A stretch of 64,000 nucleotides of DNA from Agromyces terreus (GTDB lineage: Bacteria > Actinomycetota > Actinomycetes > Actinomycetales > Microbacteriaceae), in assembly GCF_009749465.1 (NCBI RefSeq), contig NZ_WBIS01000003.1:124001-188000 (forward strand). The letters run 5' to 3'. Below, piece after piece: positions 58,557-64,000 of the stretch (position 1 is its first letter; each line of letters opens with the position of its first letter). The position numbers and the translations under genes are program-made. A model generated the notes under the pieces. That model was not told the DNA's origin. It did not search any database and worked only from the letters and a program-made list of their open reading frames with translations.

Positions 58557-58793
58557 GGGAGTCCTCTCGAGCCGAGTGCGGTGCCCGGGCGGCGTTGCCC
58601 CGTGGACGGTGCGGTTCTCCGAATGTAACCGCCCGACCGGGCGCCGCACGGTAGCAGGCCTCGGTGAACATCCGTGTCATCCGCCATTCACGCCGGGGCA
58701 ACGATCGGTCCACGACGCCGTCATGCCCGCTCGCTTCGATGGGTGCGTCAACCGGGCGCCGTGTGCGCCTGATCGCACCGACGAAGGAATGAC

Positions 58794-61451
58794 ATGACGA
58801 AGACGATGACGACGCGACGGGGGAGGCGGGCGGCGGCATCGGCGCTCATGCTCGCCCTCGTCGGCGGCGCGATCGCGGTACCCGCCGCGGCATTCGCCGA
58901 CGAGCCCGAGACCGAGGTGCCCACCGCGCCCGTGGTCGACGCGAACACCTCCTGGCGCTACCTCGACGACGGCAGCGACCCGGCCCGCGGCGACGCGAAC
59001 CTGCGCGTGTGGACCACGACCGGCTACGACGACTCCGCGTGGAAGCAGGCGCAGGGCAGCTTCGGCGCCAAGGGTGGCAAGCTCGCCGCCGTCGGCCCGC
59101 GCATGCCGAAGACGCTGCTGAACCAGTACCTCGACGGCGTCAAGGCGCCCGACGTGCCCACGTTCTTCTTCCGCACGAGCTTCACCCTCGACGCCGGCGT
59201 CGCCGACCACGTCGACGAGGTGCTCGGCGACCTCGTCTACGACGACGGCGCCATCGTCTGGATCAACGGCGAGAAGATCGCCGGCCTCAGCGACGAGCGC
59301 GTCACCGGCACCACCAACCAGGAGTATGCCGGCGCCGGCATGTCCGACCCGCTGAGCGGCAGCTTCGAAGCCTCCGGCGACCTGCTCGTGGACGGGGTCA
59401 ACACCGTCGCCGTCGCGCTCTACCAGGACCGCGAGACGTCGAGCGACATCTACCTCGAGGTGCCCTCGATCCGCCTCACCGAGGCCGCCGACCCGACCGA
59501 GCCCGTCGACGCGCCCCCGTCGCGCGTGATCCTCACGCCCACCGAGACCCCCGAGACGTCGCAGTCGTTCTCGTGGCTCGCCGGTGACGCGACGCAGACC
59601 ACGGGCCGCGTCGAGATCCGCCCGACGGCCGGCGGCGACATCCGCTCGATCGACGCATACGCCGCGGGCACGGTCAACGGCAACCCGCTGCAGCACTTCT
59701 CGGCCACCGTCGACGGCCTCACCGCCGGCACCGACTACACCTACCGCGTCGGCACCGACACCGGCTGGAGCGCGTGGACCGAGTTCACGACCGCCGACCC
59801 CAACGACGACGAGTTCCAGTTCGTCTACTACGGCGACGCCCAGATCGGCCTCGACACCACGTGGCCGAAGGTCGTGGCCATGGCCGAGGCATCCGCCCCC
59901 GACTCGATCGGCTCGGTGCACGCCGGCGACCTCATCAACACCGGCAGCAACGAGGGCGAGTGGGTCAACTGGTTCAAGGGCATGCAGACCTCCGCGGCCA
60001 CGACCAACGTGATGGCCGCCCCCGGCAACCACGAGTACTCGGGCGACAAGCTGCTGAAGTCGTGGAAGGCGAACTTCGAGTACCCGCTCAACAACCCGAC
60101 GACCGAGACCGTCGGCGCGCTCGCCGACCTCGCCGTCGGTGGCACGGATGTCGCGAAGCAGTACGCCGCGTACTTCGAGCACTGGAGCCAGTTCGCCGCC
60201 GAGACGGTGTACTTCGCCGACTACCAGGGCGTGCGCTTCATCACCCTGAACGCGACGCGCGACAGCACGTTCCTCACGCCCGACAACCTGCCGGCGTGCT
60301 CGGGCGCCGAGTGCCCGTCGACGAAGATCGCGTCGCTCTGGCCCGAGTTCCAGGCCGCCTGGCTCGACCACGTGCTCGAGCAGAGCCCGTCGAAGTGGAA
60401 CGTCGTGACCTTCCACCAGCCCGTGTACTCGGCCTCGGCCGGGCGCAACGAGCCCGAACTGCGCAAGTACTGGGTGCCCGTGTTCGAGAAGCACGACATC
60501 GACCTCGTGCTCATGGGCCACGACCACACCTACGCGCGCGGCTACAACAACGACGACGTCACCGAGACGCCCGGCATCACCGACGGACCGGTCTACGTCG
60601 TCTCGAACGCGGGTGCCAAGCACTACGACCTCGAGACCGACGAGAAGAACGTCTGGACGAACAACAACGCCACGCAGGTGCTGCGCGGCGCGGGCGTCAC
60701 GACCTACCAGGTCATCGACGTCTCGGACGACCAGCTCCACTACCGTTCGTACCTGGCCGAGAAGACGGCGGATGCCACGACCGACCTGCCCGTCGGCGCG
60801 GTCTACGACGAGTTCACCGTCACCAAGCACGACGACGGCGAGAAGTGGGTCACCGAGGCCGGCGTCGAGCCGCCCGTCGAACAGCCCGACACGACGCGCC
60901 CCGAGGTCTCGCTCGTCGCGCCGGTCGCCGCGGGTCCGTTCAGCGCGCTCCAGGTCCAGGTCGACGCGACCGACGACCGCGGCCTCGCCCGCATCGTCGC
61001 GAACATCTACCAGGACGGCAAGCTCGTCAAGAGCACGCAGACCAAGGTGGCGGATGCCGCGAAGTCGGGTTCGCACCGGGCGACCGTGACGCTGCCCTCC
61101 GGCGAGTACACGATCAAGTACAACGCGCAGGACGTCGCGGGCAACATCTCCAAGACGAGCACCTTCGCGGTGACCGTCGACGCGACCAAGCCCACCGCGA
61201 CGATCAAGGGCGGCGCCTCGTACACGGCGAAGAGCGGCGAGGCCTACAGCCTCATCAGCTTCAAGCTGTTCGACGCCGGCAAGATCGACAAGGTCGTGCT
61301 CAACGGCAAGGTGAAGGACCTCTCGAACAACGCCTGGTCCGACGTCAACTTCATCAAGCCCGGCGTCTTCGGCGCGGTGCAGGGTGCGAACACCCTCGTC
61401 GTGCACGACGTCGCCGGCAACACGTCGACGTACGAGTTCATGCTCGGATGA
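58794..61451 (+). CDS. Secreted purple-acid-phosphatase-like metallophosphoesterase
   Basis: An 885-residue exported enzyme. A signal peptide (about 1-36, ending AAAFA) is followed by a jelly-roll-like domain (about 50-235), an FN3-like purple-acid-phosphatase N-terminal domain (about 240-330) and a calcineurin-like domain (about 340-640). Metal ligands are visible as YGDAQ near 346, HAGDLIN near 378, APGNHEYSG near 408, FHQPVYSA near 540 and MGHDHTY near 573. A C-terminal Ig-like pair (about 700-885) may bind carbohydrate or wall. It probably releases phosphate outside the cell. The ATG at 58794 has GAAGGA upstream. No cell-wall anchor is present. Confidence 0.9.
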   Translation: MTKTMTTRRGRRAAASALMLALVGGAIAVPAAAFADEPETEVPTAPVVDANTSWRYLDDGSDPARGDANLRVWTTTGYDDSAWKQAQGSFGAKGGKLAAVGPRMPKTLLNQYLDGVKAPDVPTFFFRTSFTLDAGVADHVDEVLGDLVYDDGAIVWINGEKIAGLSDERVTGTTNQEYAGAGMSDPLSGSFEASGDLLVDGVNTVAVALYQDRETSSDIYLEVPSIRLTEAADPTEPVDAPPSRVILTPTETPETSQSFSWLAGDATQTTGRVEIRPTAGGDIRSIDAYAAGTVNGNPLQHFSATVDGLTAGTDYTYRVGTDTGWSAWTEFTTADPNDDEFQFVYYGDAQIGLDTTWPKVVAMAEASAPDSIGSVHAGDLINTGSNEGEWVNWFKGMQTSAATTNVMAAPGNHEYSGDKLLKSWKANFEYPLNNPTTETVGALADLAVGGTDVAKQYAAYFEHWSQFAAETVYFADYQGVRFITLNATRDSTFLTPDNLPACSGAECPSTKIASLWPEFQAAWLDHVLEQSPSKWNVVTFHQPVYSASAGRNEPELRKYWVPVFEKHDIDLVLMGHDHTYARGYNNDDVTETPGITDGPVYVVSNAGAKHYDLETDEKNVWTNNNATQVLRGAGVTTYQVIDVSDDQLHYRSYLAEKTADATTDLPVGAVYDEFTVTKHDDGEKWVTEAGVEPPVEQPDTTRPEVSLVAPVAAGPFSALQVQVDATDDRGLARIVANIYQDGKLVKSTQTKVADAAKSGSHRATVTLPSGEYTIKYNAQDVAGNISKTSTFAVTVDATKPTATIKGGASYTAKSGEAYSLISFKLFDAGKIDKVVLNGKVKDLSNNAWSDVNFIKPGVFGAVQGANTLVVHDVAGNTSTYEFMLG

Positions 61452-61482
61452 CGACGTGGGCGTCTGACGCTCGCCCGACGCG

Positions 61483-61513
61483 CTGCGCCCCGCCGATTCC
61501 CGGCGGGGCGCAG
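61483..61513. terminator. Bidirectional hairpin terminator
   Basis: A perfect 13-bp stem (CTGCGCCCCGCCG with CGGCGGGGCGCAG) and a five-base loop lie between the convergent phosphatase and methyltransferase genes. Confidence 0.75.
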
Positions 61514-61534
61514 TCGCGTGTGCGCCGGTTCGCG

Positions 61535-62161
61535 CTACCGCGCTCGCCGGGCCAGCAGGGTCGCGTCGTGCACGTCCATGCGCTCGCCGTGGCGCACCAT
61601 CGAGCGGGGGCGCTCTTCGGCGACGAGCACCTCGAAGTCGGCGGGCAGCGCGGGCACGAGATCCTCGGCGAGGAACATCGCATCGCGGTGGCTGTCGGTC
61701 AGGTGCGTGAACGCCGGCGAGGGCGCATGCCCGACCACGAGCAGGTGCCCGCCGGGAGCCACCGCGGTCGCGAGTCGACGGGTCACCTCGGCCATGCCCG
61801 CCTCGGGCGGATGCAGGAAGTGCGTCGTGACGAGATCGAACTCCCGCCCGTCGGCGGCGAACTCGCGCGCGTCGACCTGCCACCAGTCGGTGCGCTCGGC
61901 GACGCCCGCTGCTTCGGCGTGGCGCGCCGCGCGGGCGAGTCCGTTGGCCGAGAAGTCGGCACCCGTGACGCGCCACCCCCGCCCGGCGAGCCAGATCACG
62001 TCGCCGCCCTCGCCGCAGCCCACGTCGAGCGCGGTGCCGGGCGGCAGGGCGGATGCCTCGGCGACGAGCTGCGGGTTCGGCTCGCCGCTCCACACCTGCT
62101 CGTCGCCCGAGTAGCGCTCGTTCCAGGCATCCGGTTCGAACATCTCGGCTGCGTCGTTCAT
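61535..62161 (-). CDS. SAM-dependent methyltransferase
   Basis: A 208-residue class I methyltransferase. Motif I is ALDVGCGEGGDVIWLAGRGWRV (about 43-64) and WNERYSGDEQVWSGEPNP is the N-terminal signature of the small thiopurine/TehB-like group. DLVTTHFLHPP is motif IV. Substrate is unknown. AAGGA lies before the ATG at 62161. An 8-bp tandem repeat lies about 145 bases upstream of its start. Confidence 0.87.
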   Translation of the reverse strand: MNDAAEMFEPDAWNERYSGDEQVWSGEPNPQLVAEASALPPGTALDVGCGEGGDVIWLAGRGWRVTGADFSANGLARAARHAEAAGVAERTDWWQVDAREFAADGREFDLVTTHFLHPPEAGMAEVTRRLATAVAPGGHLLVVGHAPSPAFTHLTDSHRDAMFLAEDLVPALPADFEVLVAEERPRSMVRHGERMDVHDATLLARRAR

Positions 62162-62304
62162 GTGGCGTCCTTCTGCTCGGGTCGGCTCGGCTCGGGTCGG
62201 CTTCGAGCGTACGGTTCGGGCATCGATTCGGCGCCTCCGCTTGCGGTTCCGGCAACTTCTGCGGGGTCGCCGGTCGCGAGCGGGCGGGGGCTTCGGTTCG
62301 GAAA

Positions 62305-62346
62305 CGATGTAGCGATGTAGCGATGTAGCGATGTAGCGATGTAGCG
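62305..62346 (+). repeat. Five-copy 8-bp tandem repeat
   Basis: The unit CGATGTAG is repeated five times without interruption from 62305 to 62344, followed by a partial unit. It lies in the 288-base gap upstream of the methyltransferase gene. Such short-unit repeats change copy number by slippage. No gene in this gap is convincing. Confidence 0.85.
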
Positions 62347-62449
62347 CCGGTTTTCGAACCGACAACCCCGCATGGGCGGTCTGCGGCCGAGGCGCGATCG
62401 GTGCCGCCCGGGGCGCGAGGCGCGACGCGCGATCGGCGCCGCCCGCGGC

Positions 62450-63073
62450 TCACCAGCCCGACGACCCCGGCACGCCTTTGAAGGGGCCGACGACGGTCGA
62501 GGTGATCCAGCCGCCGTAGAAGCCGCCGGGCTGCGGCACGACGACCTCGCCGTCGACCATGCAGCGGTCGACCAGGCCGGCGTAGACCGCGATGCGCCCT
62601 GCGAGCACTTCGTACCCGGGGGCGGGCGACGGGTACTCCCAACCGGCGCGCGCCGCGGTGCGGGCTCCGGCGACGAGATCGTAGTAGCGGGCGGCGCCCT
62701 TGAACTCGCAGAACGACGAACCCTGCGCCGGGAGCAGCGATCCCGCGGTGAACGCCGCGATCGGCAGGTAGTAGACCGGCGGATGGCTCGTCTCGAGCAC
62801 GCGGACCACGTCGTACGTCTGCACGACGACCTGCCCGTCGAGGGTGATCGACACCTCCGCGTCGACGGTCTCCACGCGGGGCGGGCGCGGGTAGTCCCAC
62901 ACCGACTCCTGGCCGTCGTCCGTCGGCAGCGGCGCCGGATGCCGCGGCCCGCGTTCCGTCGTGAATCCCGCCGGGAGCCCCGTCGAAGCACCCGCGGAAA
63001 TCCCCGCCGAGAACGGATGCCTCCGGCCGGCATCCGCTCGGCTCGGATGGGTCTCGACTCGGCCGCGGGCCAT
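62450..63073 (-). CDS. DUF427-family protein
   Basis: A 207-residue protein with a DUF427 core. The family motif is CEFKGAARYYDLV, and WEYPSPAPGYEVLAGRIAVYAGLVDRCMVDGE is the C-terminal conserved part. VWDYPRPPRVE and VQTYDVVRVLETSHPPVYYLP precede it. No activity is established for the family. The ATG at 63073 has GGAG upstream. The first 50 residues are low-complexity and probably disordered. Confidence 0.87.
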   Translation of the reverse strand: MARGRVETHPSRADAGRRHPFSAGISAGASTGLPAGFTTERGPRHPAPLPTDDGQESVWDYPRPPRVETVDAEVSITLDGQVVVQTYDVVRVLETSHPPVYYLPIAAFTAGSLLPAQGSSFCEFKGAARYYDLVAGARTAARAGWEYPSPAPGYEVLAGRIAVYAGLVDRCMVDGEVVVPQPGGFYGGWITSTVVGPFKGVPGSSGW

Positions 63074-63375
63074 GATGCACTCCAGTTGTGATCGCGATGG
63101 ATCGCTCACCGTACGCCGCACGGATGCGAACCGCATGGGAATCGCGAGCCTCGTTTCCGACAGCCCGCTGGGACTTCGCTCGCAGTGCGCCGAACCCGCT
63201 CGCGGCGGGCGGCCGGTCGGCGTAGCGTCGCACCCACATCCGCGGCCGGTCAGGCCCCGGGTGAGGCGAGGTTCTCCCGCCGAACGAGCGCCCGGTTCTC
63301 GACGCACCCCCCACGCGCGGAGCCGGGCGCTCCCCGCGCGCACCCGAGCCGGGGCCGACCGGGGTCGACCGGGCC
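63074..63375. other. Intergenic region without a visible gene
   Basis: These 302 bases between the DUF427 start and the response-regulator stop are GC-rich with small inverted repeats but no convincing gene, RNA or promoter pair. Confidence 0.5.
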
Positions 63376-64000
63376 TCAACGCTCGCGCGACTCGATCGCC
63401 CAGATCGCGAGCTCGACGCGGTTGCGGGCGCCCACCTTCGCCATGACGCTCGCGAGGTGGGTCTTCACCGTGCTGAGCGAGATGTGCAGTTCGCGCCCGA
63501 TCTCCGCGTTGCCGAGGCCGCGGGCGACGGCGGCGAGCACATCCTGCTCGCGGTCCGTGAGCGGGGTCGCCGGGGTCGCCGGTCTCGCCGGGATGCCCGG
63601 CGCGCCCTCGGCTCCGCGCACGCCGCCGCGACCCGTGCCCGCGAACGCCTCGAGGAGGCGCACCGTCACGTTCGGGTCGATGAGCGCGTCGCCGCGTGCG
63701 GCCGCGTGCACCGCCTCGCGCAGCAGCGTCGGCCCGGCGTTCTTCAGCAGGAACCCCCGCGCACCCGATCGCAGCGCCTCGTAGACGTACTCGTCGAGGT
63801 CGAACGTCGTGACGACGACGACGGGCATCGGGTCGGCGACGCCGGGCCCCGCGAGCTCGCGGGTCGCGGCCAGGCCGTCGGCCCGCGGCATCCGGATGTC
63901 GAAGAGGCACACGTCTGGCCGCAGCCGCCGTGCCATCTCGATCGCCTCGACCCCGTCGCGCGCCTCGCCGACGACCTCGATGCCGGGCTGCGCGTCGAGG
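63376..64000 (-). CDS. NarL/LuxR-type response regulator, start beyond the window
   Basis: The frame is open to the right edge of the window, so the N terminus is missing. The receiver contains LDAQPGIEVVGEARDG and the phosphorylation-site strand VCLFDIRMPRADG, with FLLKNAG as the conserved lysine. The LuxR-type HTH is PLTDREQDVLAAVARGLGNAEIGRELHISLSTVKTHLASVMAKVGARNR. It probably partners a histidine kinase just outside the window. Confidence 0.92.
   Translation of the reverse strand, partial: LDAQPGIEVVGEARDGVEAIEMARRLRPDVCLFDIRMPRADGLAATRELAGPGVADPMPVVVVTTFDLDEYVYEALRSGARGFLLKNAGPTLLREAVHAAARGDALIDPNVTVRLLEAFAGTGRGGVRGAEGAPGIPARPATPATPLTDREQDVLAAVARGLGNAEIGRELHISLSTVKTHLASVMAKVGARNRVELAIWAIESRER

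Noticed and set aside
62305-62346. The 8-bp tandem repeat considered as iterons of a replication origin
   Set aside because: No replication gene, DnaA boxes or AT-rich region are nearby; it is better described as a simple-sequence repeat.
58677-63314. A 1545-codon frame on the minus strand
   Set aside because: It is antisense to the purple-acid-phosphatase gene and runs through several real genes in the wrong frame; it is a GC-driven artefact.

Overview
The window is high-GC DNA from an actinobacterium, most likely a member of the Microbacteriaceae. The evidence is strong G/C at third codon positions, DUF222/HNH and DUF2510 proteins, an F420-type PPOX enzyme, an ECF41 sigma factor, a sortase-E-like LAxTG anchor, many genes with a -10 box exactly six bases before the start codon (leaderless-type starts), and a very frequent GGATGCCGC motif in both orientations. 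I cannot name the species. No rRNA, tRNA, CRISPR array, integrase, transposase or replication origin was recognised.

Region by region. 0-6 kb: the end of a PPOX-family gene, a VOC-fold protein, an AHSA1/ArsR pair behind three identically spaced inverted repeats, a large surface protein with three lamin-tail domains, and a NUDIX hydrolase. 6.1-12.3 kb: a tightly coupled run of a small acidic repeat peptide, a JmjC-type cupin oxygenase, a sucrase/ferredoxin-like protein, an FAD amine/amino-acid oxidase-like protein and a CtpE-like P-type ATPase. 12.3-18 kb: small membrane and cupin proteins, then an ECF41 stress regulon made of two NAD(P)-binding paralogues, a SnoaL-like protein, the sigma factor and an alpha/beta hydrolase. 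Three promoters of identical layout mark this regulon. 18-27 kb: housekeeping and signalling genes, including GNAT, HNH, a DesK/DesR-like two-component system, TerC, a zincin-like peptidase and a divergent EamA/LysR pair.

27.1-33.8 kb is a catabolic cluster: a ROK regulator, a sulfonate-type ABC transporter, a Gfo/Idh/MocA oxidoreductase and a cytoplasmic sulfatase. It probably imports and processes an organosulfur compound or sulfated sugar. 33.8-36.5 kb holds a DUF2510 membrane protein, an RHH antitoxin with an 11-bp direct-repeat operator and a truncated Doc-like toxin, and an unrecognised secreted protein. 36.6-44.6 kb is a second catabolic operon: a sugar ABC transporter, a DUF4127 protein, a LacI regulator, an FAD oxidoreductase and a TIM-barrel protein. 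An 18-bp palindrome upstream is its likely operator.

46.0-50.4 kb looks like a foreign insertion. It has visibly lower GC and different codon use, and it sits next to a truncated dehydrogenase and an epimerase remnant. It carries three overlapping genes: an SMC/Rad50-like ATPase, a soluble HATPase histidine kinase, and a receiver domain fused to an APH-type kinase. I regard this as the best candidate for an undescribed, possibly defensive, signalling system. 50.4-53.2 kb is a ClpC-like chaperone gene with a HAIR heat-shock element and a REP-like palindromic element embedded in frame in its coding sequence. 53.3-64 kb contains a giant secreted beta-helix protein, a CPBP protease, a purple-acid-phosphatase-like secreted enzyme, a methyltransferase preceded by an 8-bp tandem repeat, a DUF427 protein and the start-less end of a NarL-type response regulator.
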